Shown here: in pieces, positions 53,218 to 61,120 of the stretch
Layout of the letters: every line of letters begins with the position of its first letter
Position numbering within the stretch: position 1 is the stretch's first letter
NCBI GenBank assembly: GCA_003221515.1
Contig: QHSI01000122.1
Span: 55,116 to 119,115, forward strand
Length of the DNA stretch: 64,000 nt
Origin: Candidatus Rokuibacteriota bacterium
GTDB lineage: Bacteria; Methylomirabilota; Methylomirabilia; Rokubacteriales; CSP1-6
Direction of reading: 5' to 3'
Translations under genes and position numbers: made by a program
Notes under the pieces: model-generated
Databases searched by the model: none
Told to the model about the DNA's origin: nothing
What the model saw: only the letters and a program-made list of their open reading frames with translations

Positions 53218-54307
53218 ATGATGTACGATCTCGTGCTCAAGGGCGGCAACGTGCTGGATCCATCGACGGGGCTCGACGGGATTCTCGACGTCGCGGTGCA
53301 GAACGGCGTCATCGCGCGCATCGCGCCGGAGATCGCCGCCGCCGAGGCGACGCGGACCTTCGAAGTGCGCGGCAAGCTCGTCACGCCCGGCCTGATCGAC
53401 CTCCACGCCCACATCTTCGAGGGGATCAACCGGACCGGCGTCAACCCCGACCTGGCCGGCGTGCATTCCGGAGTCACGACGATCGTCGACGCCGGAAGCT
53501 CGGGCGCGGCCACCTTCGGCGGCTTCCCGCGTCACATCATCCCGAGCTGCGCCACCGAGATCATCCCGTTCCTCCACATCTGCCAGACCGGGCTCGCCAC
53601 GAACCCGGACATCATCAGCGAGCGCAGCGTCAACGTCGACGACACGGTGCGCGTCGCGACTCAGCACAAGGGCCTCATCGCCGGCATCAAGGCGCGCATG
53701 GTGTCGCCGGCGCTCGAGATCATGGGCATGGAGATGCCGAAGGCCGCCCGCCGCGCCGCGCGCGAGGCTGGGATCAAGCTCATGGTGCACATCGGCGACA
53801 CCGAGAAGCGCTACGATCCGAAGGTGATCCACCCGTTGCTCGATCTGCTCGAGCCCGGCGACATCCTCACCCACTACTTCACCCCGAACCCGGGCGGTGT
53901 GCTCGACATCAACGGCAAACTGGTGCCGGAGGCGCGCGAGGCCGCCAACCGCGGCGTGTGGTTCGACACCGCGCACGGCCGGATGAACTTCAGCTTCGAC
54001 GTGGGCCGGCGCATCATCGAGCAAGGGCTGCTGCCCCACTGCATCAGCACCGATCTCACGGTGCCGGGCCGCGCCAACACCGTGCACAGCATGACCGAGA
54101 TGATGACGCGCTTCATCGGTCTCGGCTTCACGCTGCCGCAGGTGGTGACGATGAGCACCGCGAACCCGGCCAAGGCGATCGGCGTCGAGCAGCGGCTTGA
54201 CCGTGAAGCGCGGCGCCGTCTTCACGCCCGACTTCGGCCCGCGGCCGTGGGGCTGGTGGCCGGATCGGGCGCTGCCGGCCGGCGCGCCCGCCGGAGGCTG
54301 CTGCTAG
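53218..54307 (+). pseudogene. Cyclic amidohydrolase/deacetylase gene with a C-terminal deletion and frameshift
   Basis: Dihydroorotase-like metallohydrolase. MYDLVLKGGNVLDPSTGLDG starts the usual N-terminal sheet, and the metal site is intact: DLHAHIFEG (HxH), the Lys of GLIAGIKARM, MVHIGDTEK, LTHYFTPN and the Asp of STDLTVPG. The normal frame continues to STANPAKAIGVE at 54189, then turns into Arg-rich nonsense. In the next frame LTVKRGAVFTPDFGPRPWGW runs to a stop at 54305-54307, which is a proper ending for this family. About 45-50 residues of the usual C-terminal region are missing between the two. Either a decayed gene or a sequence error. Confidence 0.8.
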
Positions 54308-54325
54308 CGGTCGGTCCGCCGCCGC

Positions 54326-55576
54326 GTGACGGACAAAGGCGTCCGTTCGCCGTTCGCCGCCCTGAAGGCGCCGAACTACTGCTACTACTGGTTCGGGCTC
54401 GTCTTCTACGTGCTGGGGCACCGCGCCGAATACGTGACGTTCGCGTGGCTCGTGTGGGAAGTCACGCGCGACCCGATGTTCCTCGGCTTTCTGGGGCTGG
54501 CCCAGGGCCTGCCGCTGCTCCTCTTCCAGCTCGTCGGCGGCGTGCTGGCCGATCGCGTGAACCGCCTGCGCCTCTTGATCGTCACGCAGATCATGACGTC
54601 GCTCGCGCTCACCGCCGCGTTCGGGCTGGCGGTCATGGGCCTGGCGCGCGTCGAGCACCTGCTGGCCCTGGCCGCCGCCAGCAGCATCTTCCGCGCGTTC
54701 GACGAGCCGAGCCGGATGGCGATGATTCCCCAGCTCGTGGACCGCGAGCGTCTGCCGAGCGCGATCGCGCTCGGATCGATTCCGTGGCAGGCCGGCCGCA
54801 TGATCGGCCCTTCGGTCACCGGCCTCCTGATCGCGGCATTCGGCGGATCGGTCGGCTTCGGCCTGGCGGCGGCTTCGTCCTATGTGGCGCTCGCGCTGTA
54901 CGCCCGGGTCCGGATCCAGCCGGTGGCGCCGGCGAGCGGCGATCGCCACGCCTTCGGTCAGTTCATCGATGGCCTGGCGTTCGTCGGCGGGAACTTCGTG
55001 TTCGCCGGCCTGGTCGGCCTCTCGCTGATCAACAGCGTGTTCGGGATGTCGTACCTCACGATGCTGCCGATCTACGCCGACCAGTACTTCGGGACCGGCT
55101 CGACCGGGTACGGCATGCTGAGCGCGGCCCACGGGGTCGGCTCGCTGATCGGCACGCTCACGTTGGCCTCGCTGGCCCATCGCATCCAGCGCCCGGGCAC
55201 GTGGCTGCTGATCGTCGGCGGCTGCGTGGGGCTCGAGCTCATGGCGTTCTCGCGATCGCCGGCGATGTCGGTGGCGCTGCCGTTGCTGGTCTCGGTCGGC
55301 TTCAGCAACACGTTCTATCTGACGCAGGTGAACACGATCCTCCAGCAGCAGACGCCCGATCAGCTGCGCGGACGCGTGATGAGCCTCTACTCGCTCTGCT
55401 GGAACCTGCTACCGCTCGGTGGCCTGCTGGCGGGTGCCATGGCCGCAGCCGTGGACGCGCGGTTCGCCGTCATGGTCGGCGGCGCGGTGGTGGCGGCCAA
55501 CGCGCTCCTGCTCCTGACCTCCCGTCGACTCCGGGCGATCGGGCGGGACGAGTCGCTCACACGAAGTGGGACATGA
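54326..55576 (+). CDS. MFS transporter, EntS/MFS_3 type
   Basis: Inner-membrane major-facilitator protein of 416 residues with about eleven to twelve hydrophobic helices. It starts at a GTG; FGLVFYVLGHRAEYVTFAWL is helix 1, and the loop GGVLADRVNRLRLL matches the conserved GxLaDRxdRrrll motif between helices 2 and 3. A second such loop, QTPDQLRGRVMSLY, is near helix 10. Members of this branch export siderophores or drugs. The gene starts 18 bases after the damaged amidohydrolase, so they were probably one transcription unit. It overlaps the converging LLM gene by 20 bases. Confidence 0.9.
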   Translation: MTDKGVRSPFAALKAPNYCYYWFGLVFYVLGHRAEYVTFAWLVWEVTRDPMFLGFLGLAQGLPLLLFQLVGGVLADRVNRLRLLIVTQIMTSLALTAAFGLAVMGLARVEHLLALAAASSIFRAFDEPSRMAMIPQLVDRERLPSAIALGSIPWQAGRMIGPSVTGLLIAAFGGSVGFGLAAASSYVALALYARVRIQPVAPASGDRHAFGQFIDGLAFVGGNFVFAGLVGLSLINSVFGMSYLTMLPIYADQYFGTGSTGYGMLSAAHGVGSLIGTLTLASLAHRIQRPGTWLLIVGGCVGLELMAFSRSPAMSVALPLLVSVGFSNTFYLTQVNTILQQQTPDQLRGRVMSLYSLCWNLLPLGGLLAGAMAAAVDARFAVMVGGAVVAANALLLLTSRRLRAIGRDESLTRSGT

Positions 55577-56606
55577 TCTCGCCGCCGAGGATCTTCATGT
55601 AGTGGTGCTGGCTGTCCATGTCGGTCGCGCGCAGGCTCACCCAGATCTTCCTCGCGCCGGCCTCGGCGATCTCCTCGATGCGCGCGACCCAGTCCTTCGG
55701 GCTCCCGGCCAGCGCGAAGCGCTTGATCGCGTAGTCCGTCAGCCCGAGCGCCTCCATGCGCTTGGGGTTCCGCCCCTCGTGCTGCACGTGGTCGTAGAGC
55801 TCGTAGCCGTCGACGTACTCCTGGACCTTCGCCCGCAGCGCGTCGGGCAGGTGCTTGCCGTCGAGGCCGAACCGCATGGAGTGGTTCAAGATCGACGACA
55901 CCGACGCCTTGACGAGCTGGATCGCCGTGTCTCGATCCTCGTGCAACGACGTCCGGGTGGTGAACCAGACGTCGACGTCCGATGGAGACCGGCCCGCCTC
56001 GCGCGCGCCGGCGTGGATCCGGGCGACGCTGTCCTTGATCACCTCCGGCAGGAGCCCGGTGCCGACGGTGACGCCGTCGCCGATCCGGCCGCCGAGGTGG
56101 AGCATCTTGGGGCCCTCGGCGCAGATCGAGATCGGCACGCGCGGACGTGTGACAGTGGCCGCCCACCGAATGCGCTGCGGCCGGCCCTGGTAGCTCGCTT
56201 CGCCCTTCGCGAGCAGGCTTCGGACACAGGTCACGTAGTCCTCGATCCGCGCGCGCGTCGCGACCTCGTAGCCGATGTTCAGCACCGCGCTGTCCCCGCT
56301 CGCCAGGTCCATGAACGCGCGGCCGCCGGTCAGGCTGTCGATCGACGCCAGGAACGACGCCATCACCTGGGGCTCGCGGGTGATCGGGTTGGTCGGCCGC
56401 AGGCCGACGCGCGCCCGCGACGCGCCGAGCGCGATCAGCGTCGCCCGCACGTAGGCGTCGCCGCCGAGAAACGCGGTGTCGTGCGTGGCGACCGCCTCGG
56501 CGCCGTAGTCGTCGGCCATCTTCGCCAGGTCGATGAACCGGCGCGTGTCCTTCTCCTGCAGCAGCGGCGTTCCCGGGCTCAGGCTGACTCCGAATGCGAC
56601 TTTCAT
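55557..56606 (-). CDS. LLM-class flavin/F420-dependent oxidoreductase
   Basis: Luciferase-like oxidoreductase of 349 residues. The ATG gives MKVAFGVSLSPGTPLLQ. Segments are GAEAVATHDTAFLGGDAYV, RARVGLRPTNPITREPQVM and GRAFMDLASGDSAVLNIGY, closer to the F420-dependent methylene-tetrahydromethanopterin reductase-like branch. Its start codon overlaps the end of a broken SDR gene (ATGA), showing that the three genes 57057-55557 were once an operon with NIPSNAP first. Substrate unknown. Confidence 0.88.
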   Translation of the reverse strand: MKVAFGVSLSPGTPLLQEKDTRRFIDLAKMADDYGAEAVATHDTAFLGGDAYVRATLIALGASRARVGLRPTNPITREPQVMASFLASIDSLTGGRAFMDLASGDSAVLNIGYEVATRARIEDYVTCVRSLLAKGEASYQGRPQRIRWAATVTRPRVPISICAEGPKMLHLGGRIGDGVTVGTGLLPEVIKDSVARIHAGAREAGRSPSDVDVWFTTRTSLHEDRDTAIQLVKASVSSILNHSMRFGLDGKHLPDALRAKVQEYVDGYELYDHVQHEGRNPKRMEALGLTDYAIKRFALAGSPKDWVARIEEIAEAGARKIWVSLRATDMDSQHHYMKILGGEIMSHFV

Positions 56607-56840
56607 TTTTCGTCCTCGCGGTTGGCCACGCGTGGGCCCCCGCTCACGTAGAGCGTTTCTCCCGTCATGAAGTTGGCCTGGTCGGACGCGACGAAGACGA
56701 CCGCCCACGCGATCGCGCGGCCTGAGCGATCATCGCGCGCGGACCTTCGCGAGCTCGATTGCGACGGCGCGGCCGATGCCCTGGCTCGCGCCGGTCACGA
56801 TCGCGACGCGATCGCGCAGCGTGTCGGGTGAGAAGGCCAC
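56603..56840 (-). pseudogene. Short-chain dehydrogenase relic: N- and C-termini without the middle
   Basis: From a GTG at 56840 one frame reads SPDTLRDRVAIVTGASQGIG and continues RAVAIELAK before stopping at 56730. This is the complete first strand, NAD(P)-binding loop and helix of an SDR. Another frame then reads AIAWAVVFVASDQANFMTGE and continues TLYVSGGP to a stop at 56603, which is the SDR C-terminus. About 170-190 residues, including the catalytic Ser-Tyr-Lys, are absent. The relic stop overlaps the start of the LLM gene, as expected of a former operon member. Confidence 0.85.
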
Positions 56841-56841
56841 C

Positions 56842-57057
56842 CTACTGGATGACCGAGTGCGGTGTCGCCAGAATCCGCGTGACCTTGATCTTCTCGCGAT
56901 CGATCATGGTCGGGACCTTCGGCGAGATCTCCTTCTTCCAGTAGTCGCTCTGGTAGACGAGATCGTAGAGGAACGGGATGATCTCCTCTTCCATGCACTT
57001 CACCCACTTGTCGCGCTGGCCCGGATGGATGTGGTACTGCCGGAGCTCGAAGAACAT
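56842..57057 (-). CDS. NIPSNAP-family protein, internally shortened
   Basis: A 71-residue protein beginning MFFELRQYHIHPGQRDKWV and continuing KCMEEEIIPF, the standard NIPSNAP start. It then passes straight to LYDLVYQSDYWKKEISPKVP and ends REKIKVTRILATPHSVI, the standard ending. Intact members are about 105-110 residues; the central strands normally between IIPF and the VYQSDYW helix are missing, in frame. A strong GGGAGG precedes the ATG. It probably no longer forms the dimeric alpha/beta barrel. The SDR relic starts two bases after its stop. Confidence 0.8.
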   Translation of the reverse strand: MFFELRQYHIHPGQRDKWVKCMEEEIIPFLYDLVYQSDYWKKEISPKVPTMIDREKIKVTRILATPHSVIQ

Positions 57058-57158
57058 GTCGGCCTCCCTGGTTTGTCGGCGCGCCGCGGCCGGCGGCCTG
57101 GCGCACAAAGGGTACTGTATGATTCTCTCGCTGTGAAGGTCAGCAGGTAGGAGGCACC

Positions 57159-58316
57159 ATGAAACGCAGCGAGCAACGGATCCTGACCACTCACGTCGGC
57201 AGCCTTCCGCGGACGCCCGCCCTCCGGGACCTCCTCGTCCGCCAGGACCGCGGCGAGACCGTGGACGCCGCCACCCTCGCCGGCGAATCCGAGGCCGCGG
57301 TGCGCCACGTCGTGCGAAAGCAGCTGGAGGCGGGCGTGGATGTCGGCAACGACGGCGAGCAGCCGCGCGTCGGGTTCTCGACCTATCCGGCCAGGCGCAT
57401 GCGTGGCTTCGGCGGGGAGAGCAAGCGGCGCATGTCACGGGACATCGCCGAGCACCCGGACTACATGGCGCGCCTGTCGCGCATGCGTACGGGCGCCGCG
57501 CGGCTCAACGACGCGCCGCAGGCGGTAGCCGAGGTGGCCTACACCGATCTCGGCGAGGCGACCGCCGAGTGCGACCTGTTCCAGCGCGGCACGGCCGGCA
57601 CGAAGGGCTTTGTCGAGCCGTTCATGACGGCGGCCTCGCCCGGCGTCATCGCCACGATCATGCTCGACGCCTTCTATGGCTCGCACGAGCGCTACATCCG
57701 CGCGCTGGCCCGCGAGATGCGCAAGGAGTACGAGCTGATCGTCGCGCGTGGCTTCGTGCTCCAGCTCGACTGCCCGGACCTGGCGATGGAACGCGCCCGG
57801 TTCTTCCAGGACGAGTCACTCGACGGGTTCCTGGGCGCCGTGGCCCTGCACATCGACGCCATCAATGAGGCGATCGCCGCGATCCCGCCCGACCGGGTGC
57901 GCCTGCACCTCTGCTGGGGCAACTACGACGGTCCGCACACCCACGACGTCCCGCTCGAGCCGCTCCTGCCGATCATCTACCGGGCGCGGGTCGGCGCGCT
58001 CTCGCTGCCGCTCGCGAGCCCGCGCCATCAGCACGAGCTGAAGGCATTCCGGAGCCATCCCCTGCCCGACACGATGCTGTTTCTGCCGGGCGTCATCGAC
58101 TCGACGACCAACGTCGTCGAGCATCCGGAGGTCGTCGCCGACCGCATCGCCGCGGCCGTCGCCGCCATCGGCGACCGCACGCGCGTCCTCGCGAGCGTCG
58201 ACTGCGGCTTCGGGACCTTCGCCGGCTCTCAGCTCGTGGTAGAAAGCGTGGTGTGGGCGAAGCTACGCACGCTGCGCCAAGGGGCGGACTTGGCGTCCAA
58301 GCGGTTGTGGGGCTGA
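57159..58316 (+). CDS. MetE C-terminal-like (cobalamin-independent methionine synthase II family) protein
   Basis: Zinc methyltransferase-like barrel of 385 residues, another MetE C-terminal-half homologue but distinct from the one at 43501. It opens RILTTHVGSLPRTPALRDLL. Zn ligands are expected in VRLHLCWGNYDGPH (His and Cys) and VLASVDCGFGTFAGS (Cys). LQLDCPDLAMER is the substrate-binding Asp region. GTAGGAGG precedes the ATG. Members of this group often sit in catabolic clusters and may act on methylated or thioether substrates; methionine synthesis is unlikely. It is divergent from the NIPSNAP gene. Confidence 0.88.
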   Translation: MKRSEQRILTTHVGSLPRTPALRDLLVRQDRGETVDAATLAGESEAAVRHVVRKQLEAGVDVGNDGEQPRVGFSTYPARRMRGFGGESKRRMSRDIAEHPDYMARLSRMRTGAARLNDAPQAVAEVAYTDLGEATAECDLFQRGTAGTKGFVEPFMTAASPGVIATIMLDAFYGSHERYIRALAREMRKEYELIVARGFVLQLDCPDLAMERARFFQDESLDGFLGAVALHIDAINEAIAAIPPDRVRLHLCWGNYDGPHTHDVPLEPLLPIIYRARVGALSLPLASPRHQHELKAFRSHPLPDTMLFLPGVIDSTTNVVEHPEVVADRIAAAVAAIGDRTRVLASVDCGFGTFAGSQLVVESVVWAKLRTLRQGADLASKRLWG

Positions 58317-58318
58317 GG

Positions 58319-58464
58319 ACGATCCGGGGGTGGGGGAGGGGGTCCCGCGACCACGCGGCACGCGTCCGCTTGACCGCGTGCGGCTGGGCTCCATCATTCG
58401 CGGCTGCGTCCGCCAGCGCTCGGAGGGAACGGGTCGCGGGACCCCCTCCCCACCCCCGGATCGT
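58319..58464. repeat. 33-bp near-perfect inverted repeat around a 78-base centre
   Basis: The left arm (58319-58352) runs ACGATCCGGGGGTGGGGGAG and on to TCCCGCGACC. The right arm (58431-58464) is its reverse complement with a single bulged G. The centre has its own weaker dyad around ACGCGTCCGCTTGACCGCGT. The structure begins two bases after the MetE-like stop. It could be a strong terminator-like hairpin, a small non-autonomous element, or a structured RNA; three G5 runs in one arm might also form a quadruplex. Confidence 0.85.
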
Positions 58465-58544
58465 ACTCGGCCGTGAAACCGCTCGGGAGCCTTCGCGAGC
58501 ATAGATTCGACTTGCTCGAGGATGGATCTTTGGGAGGGGTGAGG

Positions 58545-59333
58545 ATGGGGGCGCCTGACTCGAAGGGGCTGGAGGGGAAGGTTGCGATCATTACTGGGGC
58601 GGCGACGGGGATTGGGCGGGCGACGGCGCTCGTGTTCGCGCGGGCCGGCGCGCGGCTGACTCTGGCGGATGCGCGCGGCGATGAGCTGGCGCGGACGGTC
58701 GCCGACGTACGCGGCGCTGGTGGCGAGGCGGCATCGGTGGTCGCGGATCTCGCACGGCCGGAGGATTGCGCCTCGGTGGTCGCGGCGGCGGTCGGTGCCG
58801 GTGGCCGGCTCGACGTGGTGTTCAACAACGCCGGCGTCGGCACGATGACCGTCGGCGGGACCGTCGAGACGATCGAGCTGGACAAGTGGGACCTGGCGCT
58901 CGACGTGAACGTGCGCGCGATGTACCTCGTGAGCCGCGCCGCGGTCCCGGCGCTGCGCCGCGCGGGCGGCGGCTCGATCATCAACACGGCATCGGTGAGC
59001 GCCTTTCGCGGCTCGGCGTCGCGACCGAGCCACGCCTACGCCGCATCGAAGGGCGCGGTGCTCGCCCTCACGCGCGCGATGGCCGCATCGTACGGGCGCG
59101 ACCGCATCCGCGTGAACGCGATCTGTCCCGGCACGATCCGGACGCGGCTGACCGCCGACATCATCGAGCGCGTCGAGCGAGAGGCCGCCGAGGGGAGGCA
59201 GATCCCGCTCGGGCGCGTCGGCGAGCCCGAGGACATCGCGCGCTGCGCGCTCTTCCTCGCCTCCGACGACGCCTCGTGGATCAGCGGCACCCAGATCGTG
59301 GTCGACGGCGGCGCGCTCGCCGCCGCGACCTGA
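58545..59333 (+). CDS. Short-chain dehydrogenase/reductase
   Basis: Classical SDR of 262 residues. ATG at 58545 is chosen because GGGAGGGGTGAGG precedes it. Cofactor loop VAIITGAATGIGRAT, structural VFNNAGVG, catalytic Ser in INTASVSAF, and Tyr/Lys in HAYAASKGAVLAL are all intact. An Asp in LADARGDE after strand 2 suggests NAD preference. The ending SGTQIVVDGG is usual. Part of a run of SDR genes (58545, 59340, 60276 and the relic at 56603). Confidence 0.92.
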   Translation: MGAPDSKGLEGKVAIITGAATGIGRATALVFARAGARLTLADARGDELARTVADVRGAGGEAASVVADLARPEDCASVVAAAVGAGGRLDVVFNNAGVGTMTVGGTVETIELDKWDLALDVNVRAMYLVSRAAVPALRRAGGGSIINTASVSAFRGSASRPSHAYAASKGAVLALTRAMAASYGRDRIRVNAICPGTIRTRLTADIIERVEREAAEGRQIPLGRVGEPEDIARCALFLASDDASWISGTQIVVDGGALAAAT

Positions 59334-59339
59334 GACAGC

Positions 59340-60125
59340 TCAGCCGACGAACACGCCGCCCGACGGGTGCAGGAGCTCCCCGGTGAAGTAGGACGCGTCG
59401 TCGGAGGCGAGGAACAGGGCCGTCGCCGCGATCTCCTCCGGCTTGCCGTAGCGCCCCATCGGGGTGACGCTCATCGCCCAGCTCGAGCGTGCCGCGTCGG
59501 CGCGAATCGCGGCCGTCATCGGCGTCTCGATGAAGCCCGGGCCGATCGCGTTCACGCGAATCCCCTGGCCCGCGAGCTCCTGCGCCAGGCACTTCGTCAG
59601 CATCCAGACGCCGGCCTTGCTCACGCTGTAGGGCGCGCTGGTCGACGGCATCTTCGACATGATCGACGCCAGGTTGACGATGCTTCCACCCCGCCGGTGC
59701 TCCGTCATCCAGCGGGCGACGGCTCGGTTCGAGAAGAGGACGCCGTAGAGATTGACGTCGATGACGCGCCGGAACTGGTCCATCGGGATGCTCAGCACCG
59801 TGTGCGGCTGATACGACGTCGCGCCGGGCACCCGCACGGCCCCGATGCCCGCCGCCGCGACGAGCACGTCCACCGCCCCGAGCGACTCCACGCAGTGTTT
59901 CACCATCGCCTCGTTCGCCGCCTCGTCGGTCGTGTCGACCTGAACCGCCGCGGCCTTCCGCCCGGCCGCCTCCACCATCCGCGCGGTCTCCGCCGCCGCC
60001 TTCACATCAAGATCGGCGACGCACACGTTCGCCCCCTCCTTCGCAAACCTCACCGCGCACGCCCTTCCGATCCCACTCCCGCCCCCCGTAATCAACGCCA
60101 CCTTCCCCTCGACCCGTCCCGCCAT
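59340..60125 (-). CDS. Short-chain dehydrogenase/reductase
   Basis: Classical SDR of 261 residues. Cofactor loop VALITGGGSGIGRAC, Asp after strand 2 (VADLDVKAA) for NAD, VAAAGIG in place of NNAG, catalytic Ser in VNLASIMSK, and Tyr/Lys in APYSVSKAGVWML. The catalytic set is complete. Its C-terminus SYFTGELLHPSGG is typical. It converges on the SDR at 58545 with six bases between stops and is divergent from the SDR at 60276. No close tandem duplication is apparent among them. Confidence 0.91.
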   Translation of the reverse strand: MAGRVEGKVALITGGGSGIGRACAVRFAKEGANVCVADLDVKAAAETARMVEAAGRKAAAVQVDTTDEAANEAMVKHCVESLGAVDVLVAAAGIGAVRVPGATSYQPHTVLSIPMDQFRRVIDVNLYGVLFSNRAVARWMTEHRRGGSIVNLASIMSKMPSTSAPYSVSKAGVWMLTKCLAQELAGQGIRVNAIGPGFIETPMTAAIRADAARSSWAMSVTPMGRYGKPEEIAATALFLASDDASYFTGELLHPSGGVFVG

Positions 60126-60275
60126 CGCTCGCCTCCCGAATGGTGTAGTGAGTGCTCGCGCTCGTCGCGCCCGAGCCTGCGACCGAAGTCCCCTCCTCGT
60201 CAAGTGCGCATTGCCCGACGCACACAAACCCAGTAACGTAGCGGCGCCGGAAGCGACGACAAGGAGCGTGCACGC

Positions 60276-61082
60276 ATGGGACATCTGGACGGAAGGGTCG
60301 CGATCGTCACCGGAGCCGGTCGACTGCGCGGGATCGGCCGGGCGACCGCGGTCGCGCTCGCGACCGAAGGTGCCGACGTGGTAGTGACGGGAACGGGGCG
60401 CGATCCCGCGTCCTATCCGGACGACGAGAAGCAGGCCGGCTCGAAGGACGTCGAGAGCACCGCGCAGCAGGTCCGCGAGCGCGGGCGCCGCGCGTTGACC
60501 TGGGTCGGCGACGTGAGTCGTGCCGCGGCAGTCCAGGATCTCGTCGATGGCGTCATGGCTACCTTTGGGCGCGTCGACGTGCTCGTGAACAACGCCGCCT
60601 ATCCGCGCGGCAACGATCGCGTGCCCATCACCGACCTCGACGAGATCGTCTGGCGTCGGGTGCTCGAGATCAAGCTCACCGGCGCGTTCCTGCTTTCCAA
60701 GCGCATCGTGCCGATCATGGTCGACCAGCTCTGGGGCCGCATCGTCAACCTCTCGTCGGTCGCCGGCAAGCGCGGCAGCCCCAACACCGCCGCCTACAAT
60801 GTCGCGAACTTCGGTATCCAGGGATTCACGCAGTCCCTGGCGATGGAGCTCGCTCGCCACGGCATCACGGTCAACGCCGTCTGCCCCGGGACGATCGACA
60901 CCGCGCGCATGGACGTGCTCGGGCGCGGCCAGGGCTGGCAGGCGCAGCTCGAGCGGATCCCGATGGGGCGCGCCGCCAGCGACGAAGAAGTGGCCGGGCT
61001 CATCGGGTTTCTCTGCTCCCCCGCCGCCGCGTTCATGACGGGCCAGTCGATCAACATCGACGGCGGCGTCGTGATGTGGTGA
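60276..61082 (+). CDS. Short-chain dehydrogenase-like protein lacking the catalytic Lys
   Basis: SDR-fold protein of 268 residues. The cofactor loop has a two-residue insertion (VTGAGRLRGIGRAT), NNAAYPRGN replaces NNAG, and the catalytic Ser is in NLSSVAGKRG. The YxxxK motif reads YNVAN: the Lys that activates Tyr and binds the nicotinamide ribose is Asn. The rest (VNAVCPGTIDTARM, SINIDGG) is normal and the frame is undamaged. It may be a divergent enzyme or a non-catalytic binding protein. AAGGAG precedes the ATG. Confidence 0.9.
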   Translation: MGHLDGRVAIVTGAGRLRGIGRATAVALATEGADVVVTGTGRDPASYPDDEKQAGSKDVESTAQQVRERGRRALTWVGDVSRAAAVQDLVDGVMATFGRVDVLVNNAAYPRGNDRVPITDLDEIVWRRVLEIKLTGAFLLSKRIVPIMVDQLWGRIVNLSSVAGKRGSPNTAAYNVANFGIQGFTQSLAMELARHGITVNAVCPGTIDTARMDVLGRGQGWQAQLERIPMGRAASDEEVAGLIGFLCSPAAAFMTGQSINIDGGVVMW

Positions 61083-61120
61083 TCTGCGCGGCGCGAGAGT
61101 TGACGTATGATCGTGGCCCG

